The position numbers and the translations under genes are program-made. Below the pieces are notes generated by a model, which saw only the letters and a program-made list of their open reading frames with translations, did no database searches and had not been told where the DNA came from. This document shows, one piece after another, positions 44,042-53,587 of a DNA stretch of 64,000 nucleotides (position 1 is its first letter; each line of letters opens with the position of its first letter). Source of the stretch: Rhizobacter terrae (GTDB taxonomy: Bacteria > Pseudomonadota > Gammaproteobacteria > Burkholderiales > Burkholderiaceae_C); contig NZ_QUSW01000008.1 of assembly GCF_003852895.1 (NCBI RefSeq), positions 124,001 through 188,000 on the forward strand. Reading direction: 5' to 3'.

Positions 44042-47000
44042 CTACTGCAGGGTCTCCGCCCACTGCGGCGCGGGGATCGTGTTCTTGAAGTTGCGCACCC
44101 AGTTGTAGACCTCGGCCACCGGCATCGCTTCGGAGATGCCGTTGCCCTGGCCGACGTCGCAGCCCAGCTCGATCAGGCGGCGCGCCTGCTCCTTCGACTC
44201 CACACCCTCGGCCACCACCTTGCAGCCGAAGGTCTCGCTCAGGCCGATCACGCCTTCGACGATGGCCAGGTCCTGGCGGTCGATCAGCATGTTGTGCACG
44301 AAGGAACGGTCGATCTTGAGGAAGTCCAGCGGCAGCCGCTTGAGGTAGGTGAAGGTCGAGTAGCCGGTACCGAAGTCGTCCAGCGCGAAGCGCACGCCCA
44401 GCTCGCGGCACTCGTCCATCAAGGCACAGGTGTACTCCACGTCGGCCAGCGCGGCGGTCTCCAGCACTTCGATGATGAGCCGCTGGCCCACTGGCGTGTT
44501 GTGCCGACCGAGCAGCCCGGCCAGGCGCTTGGAGAACAGCGGCTCCTGCAGGTGGCGGGCCGAGATGTTCACGCTGACAGTCACGTCCAGCCCCATGCGC
44601 TGCCACTTCGCGAGCTGTTCGATGCCCTCTTGCAGCACCCAGTCGCCCAGGCGCGCACTCAGGCCGGTGTGCTCGATGAGCGGCAGGAACTGCGCCGGCG
44701 TGATGACCCCATGCTGCGGATGCTTCCAGCGCAGCAGCGCCTCCATGCCCAGCACGCGGCCCTGGCGCATGTCGACCTTGGGCTGGTAGTAGAGGACGAA
44801 CTCGTTGGCGTCCAGCGCGTCCTGCACGCGGCCCAGGGCCTCGAAGTGCTGCTCGGTGCGTCTGTCGTGCTCGGCGTCGAAGAAGAGGTAGCCGTTGCGG
44901 CCGGCCTGCTTGGCGCCGTACATCGCGTGGTCGGCATGGCGCAGCAGCGTGTCGGCATCAGCCTTGTCGATGGGGTAGACCGTAGCGCCGATGCTGGCTG
45001 TGACCCACACCGGGCCGGCCGCGACGCCCAGTGCATACGGCTGCGACACGCTGCGCATCACGCGCTCGACCGCATGCCGGCCTTCTTCCAGCGTGGCGGT
45101 GCGCAGCAGCAGCACGAACTCGTCGCCGCCCAGGCGGGCCACTGCGTCATCGCCGCTGGCCCAGTGGCGCAATGATCGGCGCAGGCGTTCGGCCAGGTCG
45201 ACCAGCAGGCGGTCGCCGGCTTCGTGGCCGTGGTTGTCGTTGACCGGCTTGAAGTGGTCGAGGTCGAGGTAGCAGATGGTCAGCAGGAAGCCTTCGCGCT
45301 CGCTGGCGAGCATGGCGTCGCGCAGCAGGTGCGCCAGCCGGGCGCGGTTGGGCAGGCCGGTGAGCTCGTCGGTGTGGGCCTGGCGTTCGAGCTGGGCGCG
45401 CTGGGCGTGGGCCTGCGTGACGTCGGCGATGGCCAGCGCATGGAAGCGGATCTGCCCGTTCTGCCCTTTGACGGCGGACACCGTGACCTGCATGGTGCAG
45501 GCCTCGCCGTTGCGGCGGTGGTCCACGATCTCGCCGCGCCAGGTGCCGCTGGCCTGCAGGCTGTCGCGCATGGCGGCCTGTTGCCGCTCGGCGGCCGAAC
45601 CGGTGGGCGCAGGGCGCATGAGCGGTGCGACCACGCCCAGCAGCTCTTCGCGGGTGTAGCCGGTGATGGCCGAGAACGTCGGGTTCACGTCCAGCACGCG
45701 GTGGCTGGCATCGGTGATGAGCAGGCCCTCGTGCAGATGCTGGAAGAGCTTGGACGAGAGCTGGTAGCGTTCCTCGGCGGCACGCTGGTCGCCGATGTCG
45801 CGCGCGGTGATGATGATGCGCGCCGGCTCGCGCTGGGCGTTGCGCTGCGCGACGATGGCATGGCCTTCCAGCCACTTCCAGCCGCCGTCGTTGGTCTGCA
45901 TGCGGAACTCGGCGCGCGCGCTGTCGCGGCCGGTGCGCAGGCTGGCCAGGGCATCCTGCAGGGCGGGCTGGTCTTCCTCGTGCACACGCGTCCAGGCGGC
46001 GGTGAAGGACCGGCCGAAGGACTGCGTCTGGTGGCCCAGCATGGCCAGCCAGTGGCGCGACAGGGTGAACTCGGCGGCTTCCACATCCCATTCGGCGACG
46101 CCGATGCGTGAATGGTCCAGCGCGAGCTGCCAGCGTTCATCCTTGCTGCGTACTTCGCCGACCAGCGCGGTCAGCAGAAGCGGCGTCGCGCACAGCGTGC
46201 AGGCGTAGACCCACAGCACCGCCATGCTGGATGCGATGGCCGGCTCGGCGAAGGGGCCGTGCCCGGCGGTCGTGGCGAAGGCGGCGGCGCAGGCCAGCAG
46301 CAAGGCGACCAGCGACGACGCGAACGTGCCGCTGCGGACCGCCATCCATGACAGCAGCAGCGGCGGCACGAAGATCAGCGGCGACAGCGGGGCGTCGCTG
46401 GAGGCGGTGGCACCGAAGACCAGCAGCCCGCTGGCGAGGACCGCCGCCGCCAGCATCAGCGTGGGCAGCCAGCGCCAGCCGGCCAGGGCCTCGCGCAGGG
46501 TGTCTCTCGACAGGGTGAGCAGTGGAACGCCGAGCAACAGGGTGCCCACCGCGCCGCCGACCCAGCCGTACAGCCACGCGCCCGGCAACTGGGTCTTCGC
46601 CATCGCACCGAAGACGGCCAGGCACAGCACGGCGCTGCTGGAGACGATCAGGCTGGCCGCCACGGCGCCGATGAGGCAGAAATGCCAGAGATCGCGCCGG
46701 TGTTCGAGCGCCGGGTGGAAGTTCAGCCGCTTCAGGCCCCAGGTGGCGGCGATCGCGCCCAGTGTCTGGCAGCCACCCAGTGCCGCCGCAAGGATTGGCG
46801 AGGTGCCGCTGACGATGAACATCGCCGTCGCCGAGACGAAGATGCCGGGCCACACGCCCATGCCCCAGCGCACAAGCGCCGCCAGCGCCACGCCCGGTGG
46901 CAGCCACAGCAGGGCCACCTGGGCCATGTGCGGCGAGATGGACAGGCTCACCAGTGCCGCCACGTACCAGCTCAAACCGATCAACGCCAATTGGCCCACG

Positions 47001-47056
47001 CCTGTCACGGACAGGGCAGGCACGGCAATGTTCAGCCGAGCAAACGGCAATCGCAT
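44042..47056 (-). CDS. MASE1-PAS-PAS-GGDEF-EAL cyclic-di-GMP protein
   Basis: A 1004-residue membrane signalling protein. Eight to ten helices of a MASE1-type sensor region occupy about residues 10-290. Two PAS/PAC domains follow (LDHSRIGVAEWDVEAAEF and HEGLLITDASHRVLDVNPTFSAITGYTREEL). The GGDEF domain is intact (VARLGGDEFVLLL), as is the EAL domain (MEALLRWKHPQHG, FALDDFGTGYSTFTYLKRLPLDFLKIDRSFV, VAEGVES). Both synthesis and breakdown of c-di-GMP are therefore possible; in such tandem proteins one activity often dominates. Start is uncertain: ATGs at 47056, 47146 and 47212 are all in frame and none has a strong ribosome site. c-di-GMP commonly controls exopolysaccharide, but no direct link to the locus at 1-22167 is visible. 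Confidence 0.88.
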   Translation of the reverse strand: MRLPFARLNIAVPALSVTGVGQLALIGLSWYVAALVSLSISPHMAQVALLWLPPGVALAALVRWGMGVWPGIFVSATAMFIVSGTSPILAAALGGCQTLGAIAATWGLKRLNFHPALEHRRDLWHFCLIGAVAASLIVSSSAVLCLAVFGAMAKTQLPGAWLYGWVGGAVGTLLLGVPLLTLSRDTLREALAGWRWLPTLMLAAAVLASGLLVFGATASSDAPLSPLIFVPPLLLSWMAVRSGTFASSLVALLLACAAAFATTAGHGPFAEPAIASSMAVLWVYACTLCATPLLLTALVGEVRSKDERWQLALDHSRIGVAEWDVEAAEFTLSRHWLAMLGHQTQSFGRSFTAAWTRVHEEDQPALQDALASLRTGRDSARAEFRMQTNDGGWKWLEGHAIVAQRNAQREPARIIITARDIGDQRAAEERYQLSSKLFQHLHEGLLITDASHRVLDVNPTFSAITGYTREELLGVVAPLMRPAPTGSAAERQQAAMRDSLQASGTWRGEIVDHRRNGEACTMQVTVSAVKGQNGQIRFHALAIADVTQAHAQRAQLERQAHTDELTGLPNRARLAHLLRDAMLASEREGFLLTICYLDLDHFKPVNDNHGHEAGDRLLVDLAERLRRSLRHWASGDDAVARLGGDEFVLLLRTATLEEGRHAVERVMRSVSQPYALGVAAGPVWVTASIGATVYPIDKADADTLLRHADHAMYGAKQAGRNGYLFFDAEHDRRTEQHFEALGRVQDALDANEFVLYYQPKVDMRQGRVLGMEALLRWKHPQHGVITPAQFLPLIEHTGLSARLGDWVLQEGIEQLAKWQRMGLDVTVSVNISARHLQEPLFSKRLAGLLGRHNTPVGQRLIIEVLETAALADVEYTCALMDECRELGVRFALDDFGTGYSTFTYLKRLPLDFLKIDRSFVHNMLIDRQDLAIVEGVIGLSETFGCKVVAEGVESKEQARRLIELGCDVGQGNGISEAMPVAEVYNWVRNFKNTIPAPQWAETLQ

Positions 47057-47244
47057 GGCGGGCACGGCGGTCGGGCGGGTGGACGGGGCGCTGGTATGGA
47101 AATAAGCCAAAACGGCACCCTGGAATTGAGTGCGATCTGGCGGCATCGAATGTAACTCTTCGAATCCAATTTGCCGTCGCGGAGAACCCGCAAATCGCGC
47201 AATGCCCGCCATGATTTTTTGAAATCACGGTCCTCCCCAAAACG

Positions 47245-47271
47245 AAAAACCGCCTGAATGAGGCGGCTTTT
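47245..47271 (-). terminator. Rho-independent terminator after the H-NS-family gene
   Basis: On the minus strand AAAAGCCGCCT, a 5-base loop and AGGCGGTTTTT form an 11-bp stem with one G-T pair and a T-run. It lies 28 bp after the H-NS-like stop and separates that gene from the c-di-GMP gene downstream. Confidence 0.85.
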
Positions 47272-47298
47272 CGTGCCGTGCGTCAGCGCAGCGTCAGA

Positions 47299-47610
47299 TC
47301 ACTTGACCGCAAATTCATCGACCTTGCGGCCGGCGGCAATCGCTGCCTTGAGCCATTTGGGTTGCAGGCCGCGGCCGCTCCAGGTGTCGCCGGTGGCGGC
47401 GTTACGGTATTTCACGGCGACCTTGCTGCCCTTGCCGGGGCCGGACGCTTTGGGTGAGGCCTTGGAATTCAAATCCGCCGCGGTCAGGCCATATTGGCTC
47501 ATCAGGGCGCGGACTTGAGAAATGGCGTCCGCGCGTTCCTGTTTGCGCGTGGCCTCGATTTCCTTTTCAAGTGCGGCCTTCCGGTCCAGAAGGTCTTGCA
47601 AACTTGCCAT
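47299..47610 (-). CDS. H-NS family nucleoid-associated protein
   Basis: A 103-residue protein with an N-terminal coiled coil for oligomerisation (MASLQDLLDRKAALEKEIEATRKQERADAI) and the C-terminal H-NS DNA-binding motif (KYRNAATGDTWSGRGLQPKWLKAAIAAG). It binds curved AT-rich DNA and silences genes, often horizontally acquired ones. The C-terminal core fits the betaproteobacterial BpH3/MvaT-unlike H-NS type. The start at 47610 has an AAGGGAAA ribosome site; ten further codons upstream are open but lack one. It has its own promoter and terminator, so it is monocistronic. Confidence 0.93.
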   Translation of the reverse strand: MASLQDLLDRKAALEKEIEATRKQERADAISQVRALMSQYGLTAADLNSKASPKASGPGKGSKVAVKYRNAATGDTWSGRGLQPKWLKAAIAAGRKVDEFAVK

Positions 47611-47656
47611 AACGATTTCCCTTTTTCTCGGACTCGCCAATCCGGCGATGGCGCGG

Positions 47657-47684
47657 ATTCTAGTGAAATCGTTTGGCGAAGCAA
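47657..47684 (-). promoter_or_regulatory. Sigma-70 promoter for the H-NS-family gene
   Basis: On the minus strand TTGCTT (47684-47679) and TAGAAT (47662-47657) are spaced by 16 bp. The -10 matches consensus at five of six positions, the -35 at four. The predicted start near 47650 leaves a leader of about 40 nt. Confidence 0.6.
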
Positions 47685-47748
47685 GCAGGGGTTTATCGGT
47701 GTTTGACCTCGGCTTGCACTGGCGACCGGTTGAGTATCAAATCAGGCG

Positions 47749-48039
47749 TCAGCCTTGGGTATTCGGGGTATCGGCCGGCGGGACATAACCTGCGGGCTGT
47801 TCTACGCCTTCGCCGAAGAAAAAGCGCTCCATCTGGCGGGCGAGATACTGGCGGGCGCGCTGGTCGGCCAGATTCAGGCGGTTTTCATTCACCAGCATGG
47901 TCTGGTGTTTCATCCACAGTTGCCAAGCTTCCTTGCTGACCTCGTTGTAGATGCGCTTGCCCAGCTCGCCGGGGTAGGGGGCGAAATCCAGGCCTTCGCC
48001 TTCCTTCTTGAGATACGTGCATTGAATGGTGCGGGCCAT
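47749..48039 (-). CDS. yggX: YggX family Fe(II)-trafficking / oxidative protection protein
   Basis: A 96-residue protein matching YggX along its length: [76 protein letters not shown]. These small helical proteins protect iron-sulfur clusters and take part in iron handling. Cys7 is the conserved cysteine. It is 9 bp downstream of argA on the same strand, a common arrangement in this group, and is probably cotranscribed with it. Confidence 0.93.
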   Translation of the reverse strand: MARTIQCTYLKKEGEGLDFAPYPGELGKRIYNEVSKEAWQLWMKHQTMLVNENRLNLADQRARQYLARQMERFFFGEGVEQPAGYVPPADTPNTQG

Positions 48040-48048
48040 GAGGGATCC

Positions 48049-49389
48049 TTAACTGAGTTTCTTGACGAGAACCTGGGAGCGGCGATCCCAGTTGTATTTG
48101 CGCTTGCGGGCTTCGGGCAGCCAGTCGGCGTCGACCTGCTGGAAACCCCGCTTGATGAACCAGTGCATGGTCCGGGTGGTGAGGACGAAGATCGAGTCGA
48201 AGCCCATGGATTTCGCGCGCTGCTCGATGCGCTTGAGAATCCGTTCGCCGTCGCCCTGGCCCTGCACATGGGGAGATACCGTGAGCGCGGCCATTTCGGC
48301 AGTGCGGGCTTCAGGGTATGGATACAGCGCCGCGCAACCGAATATCACCCCGTCGTGCTCGATCACCGTGTAATGGCCGATGTCGCGCTCGATTTCCGTT
48401 CGGTCGCGCTTGACCAGCGTGCCGTCCTTTTCGAACGGCTCGATGAGCTGCAGCACGCCGCCCACGTCATCGGAGGTCGCCTCGCGCAGGCTTTCGAGTT
48501 TCTCGTCGACGATCATGGTGCCCACGCCGTCGTGGGTGAAGGATTCCATGAGGATGGAGCCATCCACCGAGAAGGGAACGATGTGCACCCGGTCCACACC
48601 GTTCTTGCCGGCTTTTACCGCGTGCTGCAAATAAAACGCCGTGTCGGTGGGTTGGGTGGGGTTGGGCAGCGAGGCCAGCAGCTTTTCCGCGTCGGCCAGC
48701 GCCAGTTCCTGGTCGATGTCGCTGTCGGGATCTGACGGGTCCAGCGGGATGCCCTTGACCTCGGTGATGTAGATCAGCTTGTCGGCCTGCAGCGCGATGG
48801 CGGTGCTGGCCGCCACGTCTTCCATGCTCAGGTTGAAGGCCTCGCCGGTGGGCGAGAAGCCGAAGGGCGAGAGCATGACCAGGGCGCCGAAGTCCACCGC
48901 ACGCCGGATGCCGGGGGCGTCGATCTTGCGAACGAGACCGGTGTGCTGGAAGTCCACGCCGTCCACGATGCCCACCGGACGCGCGGTGATGAAGTTGCCC
49001 GAGACGACGCGGATCTGGCTGCCGGCCATGGGCGTGTTGGGCAGGCCCTGGGAGAACGCGGCTTCAATCTCGTAGCGCAGCTGGCCGGCGGCCTCCTGGG
49101 CGCAGTCCAGCGCGACGGGGTCGGTCACGCGCATGCCATGGCTGAAGCGGGACACGTGGCCCTTGGCGGCCAGCTGCTCCTCCACCTGGGGGCGAAAGCC
49201 ATGCACCAGCACAACCTTGATGCCCATCGCGTGGATGAGCGCGAGGTCCTGCGCGAAGGTGCTGAGCTTGCCCGCGGCGATCAATTCGCCGGCAATGGCG
49301 ACGACGAAGGTCTTGCCTCGGTGCGCATGGATGTACGGAGCCACGGACCGGAACCAGGGGACAAAGGTATGAGGGAAGACAAGGTCCAT
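48049..49389 (-). CDS. argA: N-acetylglutamate synthase (AAK-GNAT)
   Basis: A 446-residue enzyme for the first step of arginine synthesis (acetyl-CoA plus glutamate). The N-terminal amino-acid-kinase-like domain (about 1-290) includes TFVVAIAGELIAAGKLSTFAQDLALIHAMGIKVVLVHGFRPQV, which binds arginine for feedback control. The C-terminal GNAT domain (about 300-446) has AALTVSPHVQGQGDGERILKRIEQRA, the acetyl-CoA loop, and FILTTRTMHWFIKRGFQ-like text. I chose the ATG at 49389, the family start; the frame stays open upstream through the hrpA start region without match. It is divergent from hrpA with 43 bp between start codons. Confidence 0.95.
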   Translation of the reverse strand: MDLVFPHTFVPWFRSVAPYIHAHRGKTFVVAIAGELIAAGKLSTFAQDLALIHAMGIKVVLVHGFRPQVEEQLAAKGHVSRFSHGMRVTDPVALDCAQEAAGQLRYEIEAAFSQGLPNTPMAGSQIRVVSGNFITARPVGIVDGVDFQHTGLVRKIDAPGIRRAVDFGALVMLSPFGFSPTGEAFNLSMEDVAASTAIALQADKLIYITEVKGIPLDPSDPDSDIDQELALADAEKLLASLPNPTQPTDTAFYLQHAVKAGKNGVDRVHIVPFSVDGSILMESFTHDGVGTMIVDEKLESLREATSDDVGGVLQLIEPFEKDGTLVKRDRTEIERDIGHYTVIEHDGVIFGCAALYPYPEARTAEMAALTVSPHVQGQGDGERILKRIEQRAKSMGFDSIFVLTTRTMHWFIKRGFQQVDADWLPEARKRKYNWDRRSQVLVKKLS

Positions 49390-49432
49390 CGCGACGCCTG
49401 AAATAATCGACGGATTTTTGCACGAAGGTCCG

Positions 49433-52400
49433 ATGTCCTCACCGCCGCGCGGGCGCTCTCCGGTTCCCGCCAACCCCATTCCTCCGATCACGTTCCCAGA
49501 ATCGCTGCCGGTCTCGGCCCGCCGCGATGAGATCGCGCGCGCGCTCGAGCAGCACCAGGTCGTGATCGTCTCGGGCGAGACCGGCTCGGGCAAGACCACG
49601 CAACTGCCCAAGCTGGCGCTCGCCATGGGCCGCGGCAGGGGCGCGGGCGGCAAGGGGCTGATCGGCCACACGCAGCCGCGGCGCATCGCTGCCTCCAGCG
49701 TGGCCAAGCGCATCGCGCAGGAGCTGAACTCGCCGCTCGGCGACGTGGTGGGCTACAAGGTGCGCTTCCAGGACCGGCTCGCCCCCGGCGCCAGCGTGAA
49801 GCTGATGACCGACGGCATCCTGCTGGCGGAGACGCAGACCGATCCGCTGCTCAAGGCCTACGACACGCTCATCATCGACGAGGCCCACGAGCGCAGCCTG
49901 AACATCGATTTCCTGCTGGGCTACCTGCGGCAGATTCTGCCGCGGCGGCCGGACCTCAAGATCGTCGTCACCTCGGCCACCATCGACGCCGAGCGTTTCG
50001 CCCAGCACTTCGCGTCGCGCCAGGGGCCGGCGCCGGTGCTGCACGTGTCGGGCCGGCTCTACCCGGTGGAGCAGCGCTGGCGGCCGTTCGAGGAAAGCCG
50101 CGAATACGACCTGAACGATGCCATCAGCGATGCCATCGACGAGCTGTGGCGCGAGGGCGCCGGCGATGCGCTGGTGTTCCTGCCCGGCGAGCGCGAGATC
50201 CGCGAGGCGGCCGAGCACCTGCGAAAGCATCACCCGCCGGGCGTCGAGGTGGTGCCCTTGTTCGCACGGCTGAGCCAGCAGGAACAGGACCGCGTCTTCG
50301 AGCCGCACAGCGCGCGGCGCATCGTGCTGGCCACCAATGTGGCCGAGACCTCGCTGACGGTGCCGGGCATCCAGTACGTGGTCGATGCGGGCACGGCGCG
50401 GGTCAAGCGCTACAGCTACCGCAACAAGGTCGAGCAGCTGCAGATCGAGCCCGTGAGCCAGGCGGCGGCGAACCAGCGGGCAGGGCGATGCGGCCGGGTG
50501 AGCAACGGCATCTGCATCCGGCTTTATGACGAGAAGGATTTCGCCGGCCGGCCACGCTTCACCGACCCGGAAATCCTCCGCTCGTCACTGGCGGGCGTGA
50601 TCCTGCGCATGAAGGCGCTGGGGCTGGGTCTCGTCGAAGAGTTTCCCTTCCTCGAACCGCCGCCGCGCCGCGCGATCGCCGATGGCTACCAGTTGCTGGC
50701 CGAGCTCGGTGCGGTCGACGAGCAGAACGAGCTCACGCCCATGGGCCGCGAACTCTCCAAGCTGCCGCTGGACCCGCGCGTGGGCCGCATGATCCTCGAA
50801 GCACGCGAGCGCAATGCGCTCACCGAGGTGCTCATCATCGCCTCGGCCATGAGCGTGCAGGACGTGCGCGACCGCCCGCTGGAGCAGCAGCAGGCCGCCG
50901 ACCAGGCCCACAAGAAGTTCGACGACGAGAAGTCCGAGTTCATGGGCGACCTCAAGCTGTGGAAGTGGCTGGAGGAAACGCGCGGCGGCAGCAAGGAGCA
51001 CAAGCTCTCGCACCGCAAGCAGGAGCAGTTGCTGCGCGACAACTTCATCTCGCCGCGCCGCGTGCGCGAGTGGCGCGACATCCATTCCCAGCTGCACACC
51101 GTGGTGGCCGAGCACGGCTGGCGGCTCAACGGCACGGACGCGACCTACGAGCAGATCCACCTGTCGATGCTGGCGGGGCTGCTGGGCAACATCGGGCTCA
51201 AGAGCGATGACGACGAGTGGTACCTGGGCGCACGCGGCATCCGCTTCTGGCGGCATCCGGGTGCGAATCTGTCGAAGAAGCCGGGGCGGTGGATCGTCGC
51301 ATCCGAGCTGGTGGAGACCACGCGCCTGTACGGCCGGAACCTGGCGGCCATCGAACCGCAGTGGATTCCGGGTATCGCCGGCCACCTGCTGAAGACGCAG
51401 TTGCTCGACCCGCACTGGGAGAAGAAGGCGGCCGAGGTGGTCGCGCTGGAGCGCGCGACGCTGTATGGCATCGTCATCTACAGCAACCGCCGCGTGAACT
51501 TCGCCACCGTGGATCCGGCGGCGGCGCGCGAGATCTTCATCCGTGAAGCGCTGGTGGGCGAGGAGTGGGAGACCAGGCTGCCCTTCCTCGCGGCCAACCG
51601 CAAGCTCATCGCGCAGGTGGAGGAGCTGGAACACAAGTCACGCCGGCAGGACGTGCTGGTGGACGACGAGCTCATCCACGCCTTCTACGACGCTCAGCTC
51701 CCGGCCGATGTCTTCAGCGGCCACACCTTCGAGCGCTGGTACCGCGAGGAGAGCAAGAAGCAGCCGCGGCTGCTGCACCTCACGCGGGAGGAACTGATGC
51801 GCCACGAGGCCGCGGGCATCACCACCTCGGCCTTCCCGAAGACCTTGCGCCTGGGCGGCGTGGACTGCATGGCGGCCTACCTGCACGAACCCGGCGACCC
51901 CAAGGACGGCGTGACGGTGGCCGTGCCCATCTACGCGCTCAACCAGGTGAGCGACGAGCGCTGCGAGTGGCTGGTGCCGGGCATGCTCAAGGACAAGGTG
52001 ATGGCGCTCATCAAGAGCCTGCACCAGCGCCCGCGCTCGCGCCTGATGCCGCTGGCGGAGTTCGCCGATGCGTTCATCGCCGGCGTGAACGAATCACACC
52101 AATTCGGCGCCGGCAGCCTGGTGGACGTGCTGCTCAAGGCCGTGCGCGACAAGACGCAGCTGGACATCAAGCGCAACGACTTCAAGCTGGAGCAGGTGCC
52201 GCCGCATCTGTTCATGAACTTCCGCGTGGTGGACGAGCATGGGCGGCAACTGGGCATGGGGCGCAACCTGGCCGCGCTCAAGGCGGAGCTGGGCGGGCAG
52301 GCACGGACGGCATTCCAGGCGCTGGCGGGGTTGAAGCTGGGGCAGGGTGGGGCGGATCCTTCGCCTCAGCCTTCTCCCGCGAAGGTGGAAGGAGCTTCCG

Positions 52401-53305
52401 TCGGGCGCAAGGCGCCTGCGCCCTCTGTGCCCGCAGCCAAGGCAGCCCCCGCCGAGCAAGCCCAGTACACCGACTGGACCTTTCCCGAACTCCCCGAGCT
52501 CATGGAGATCCGCAAAGGCAACCAGACGCTCATCGGGTTTCCCGCGCTCATCGACAAGGGCACGCACGTGCTCATCGAGGTCTTCGACGAACCCGATGTT
52601 GCCGCGGGCAAGCACCGCGCCGGACTGCGCCGGCTCGTCGCCTTGCAGATCAAGGACGCGCTGAAGTACCTGGAGAAAAACATTCCGGACCTGCAGAAGA
52701 TGTCCGTGCTCTACATGCCGCTGGGCACGGCAGAGGAACTGCGCGAGCAGATCATCGACCTCGCGCTGGACCGCGCCTTCCTCGGCGACCCGCTGCCCAC
52801 CGACGCGGCGAGCTTTCGCCGCCGCATCGACGAAGGCCGGGGCCGGCTCACGCTCATTGCCAACGAGGTGGCGCGCATGGCCTTGCAGGTGCTGCTCGAC
52901 TACGGCGCGGCCCTGCGCAAGCTCAAGGATGCGCGCGCACCCAAGGAGCTCGGCGACGACATCCAGGCGCAGCTTTCCCGGCTGATGCCCAAGCGCTTCG
53001 TCATGAGCACGCCCTGGGCGCAGCTGGCGCACCTGCCGCGTTACCTGAAGGGCATCTCCATGCGGCTGGACAAGTGGCGCGCCGATCCCGCGCGGGATAC
53101 CGCTCGCCTGGCCGAGTTGCGGCCGATCGAGCAGCGCTTCCTGCGCACCGTGGTCGAGAGGAAAGGCGTGCTGGATGCTCGGCTGGAGGAGTTCCGCTGG
53201 CTGCTCGAAGAGCTGCGCGTCAGCCTGTTTGCGCAGGAGCTGCGCACGCCCCAGCCCGTCAGCGTCAAGCGCCTGGAAAAGGCCTGGTCGCAGCTGAGCA
53301 ACTGA
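49433..53305 (+). CDS. hrpA: ATP-dependent RNA helicase HrpA (DEAH box)
   Basis: A 1290-residue DEAH-box helicase. Motif I is GETGSGKTTQ (residues 48-57), motif II is DEAH (149-152), motif III SAT, motif V TNVAETSLTVPGI and motif VI QRAGRCGR. The helicase-associated winged-helix and OB-like parts follow, and then the C-terminal DUF3418-type domain. E. coli HrpA has 1300 residues. It acts on mRNA and ribosomes. Between about residues 970 and 1010 there is a low-complexity linker (DPSPQPSPAKVEGA) that seems to come from an inserted repeat. The ATG at 49433 is preferred over a TTG at 49418 because GAAGGT lies just upstream. It may share a control region with divergent argA. Confidence 0.96.
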   Translation: MSSPPRGRSPVPANPIPPITFPESLPVSARRDEIARALEQHQVVIVSGETGSGKTTQLPKLALAMGRGRGAGGKGLIGHTQPRRIAASSVAKRIAQELNSPLGDVVGYKVRFQDRLAPGASVKLMTDGILLAETQTDPLLKAYDTLIIDEAHERSLNIDFLLGYLRQILPRRPDLKIVVTSATIDAERFAQHFASRQGPAPVLHVSGRLYPVEQRWRPFEESREYDLNDAISDAIDELWREGAGDALVFLPGEREIREAAEHLRKHHPPGVEVVPLFARLSQQEQDRVFEPHSARRIVLATNVAETSLTVPGIQYVVDAGTARVKRYSYRNKVEQLQIEPVSQAAANQRAGRCGRVSNGICIRLYDEKDFAGRPRFTDPEILRSSLAGVILRMKALGLGLVEEFPFLEPPPRRAIADGYQLLAELGAVDEQNELTPMGRELSKLPLDPRVGRMILEARERNALTEVLIIASAMSVQDVRDRPLEQQQAADQAHKKFDDEKSEFMGDLKLWKWLEETRGGSKEHKLSHRKQEQLLRDNFISPRRVREWRDIHSQLHTVVAEHGWRLNGTDATYEQIHLSMLAGLLGNIGLKSDDDEWYLGARGIRFWRHPGANLSKKPGRWIVASELVETTRLYGRNLAAIEPQWIPGIAGHLLKTQLLDPHWEKKAAEVVALERATLYGIVIYSNRRVNFATVDPAAAREIFIREALVGEEWETRLPFLAANRKLIAQVEELEHKSRRQDVLVDDELIHAFYDAQLPADVFSGHTFERWYREESKKQPRLLHLTREELMRHEAAGITTSAFPKTLRLGGVDCMAAYLHEPGDPKDGVTVAVPIYALNQVSDERCEWLVPGMLKDKVMALIKSLHQRPRSRLMPLAEFADAFIAGVNESHQFGAGSLVDVLLKAVRDKTQLDIKRNDFKLEQVPPHLFMNFRVVDEHGRQLGMGRNLAALKAELGGQARTAFQALAGLKLGQGGADPSPQPSPAKVEGASVGRKAPAPSVPAAKAAPAEQAQYTDWTFPELPELMEIRKGNQTLIGFPALIDKGTHVLIEVFDEPDVAAGKHRAGLRRLVALQIKDALKYLEKNIPDLQKMSVLYMPLGTAEELREQIIDLALDRAFLGDPLPTDAASFRRRIDEGRGRLTLIANEVARMALQVLLDYGAALRKLKDARAPKELGDDIQAQLSRLMPKRFVMSTPWAQLAHLPRYLKGISMRLDKWRADPARDTARLAELRPIEQRFLRTVVERKGVLDARLEEFRWLLEELRVSLFAQELRTPQPVSVKRLEKAWSQLSN
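52355..52423 (+). repeat. REP-like element inside hrpA, read in frame
   Basis: The stretch encodes DPSPQPSPAKVEGASVGRKA, the kind of peptide obtained when dispersed intergenic palindromes of GC-rich betaproteobacteria are translated. It includes a perfect hairpin GGGCGCA-N7-TGCGCCC (52403-52423) and an imperfect one (CCTTCTCC with GGTGGAAGG, about 52370-52392). It falls in an interdomain linker, where an in-frame insertion would be tolerated. Confidence 0.5.
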
Positions 53306-53334
53306 GGGGGATCCGAGGGGAAAGGTGGGGGTGG

Positions 53335-53408
53335 CCTGCCCGGAGGGACTCGAACCCCCGACCTGCTGCTTAGAAGGCAGCTGCTCTATCCAGTTGAGCT
53401 ACGGGCAG
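53335..53408 (-). tRNA. tRNA-Arg (anticodon TCT)
   Basis: Folding the minus strand gives a complete 74-nt cloverleaf: acceptor CTGCCCG/CGGGCAG, D-stem GCTC/GAGC, anticodon stem GCTGC/GCAGC with loop CTTCTAA (anticodon TCT, reads AGA), variable AGGTC, T-loop TTCGAGT, discriminator G. No CCA is encoded. It lies 29 bp after hrpA on the opposite strand and 24 bp downstream of the tRNA-Pro gene. Confidence 0.95.
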
Positions 53409-53432
53409 GAGGTCCGTAGAAAGAGAAGAAGA

Positions 53433-53509
53433 TGGTCGGGGTGAGACGATTCGAACGTCCGACCCACTGCTCCCAAAGCAGTTGCGCTACCAGGCTGCGC
53501 TACACCCCG
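53433..53509 (-). tRNA. tRNA-Pro (anticodon TGG)
   Basis: The minus strand folds into a cloverleaf with acceptor CGGGGTG/CACCCCG, anticodon loop TTTGGGA (anticodon TGG, reads CCA), T-loop TTCGAAT, discriminator A, and an encoded 3' CCA (53435-53433). It is the first of two tandem tRNA genes on this strand. Confidence 0.95.
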
Positions 53510-53587
53510 AAGGCGCGAATTGTACTCAGGCGGCCCGAGGGGAATTTCTGCCTGCGGAAATATGGCGCGCTGTCGCCATTGGGCCGG

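Noticed and set aside
53335-53509. Integration site for a mobile element at the tRNA genes
   Set aside because: No integrase gene, no repeated 3' tRNA end and no change in gene content beside the tRNAs.
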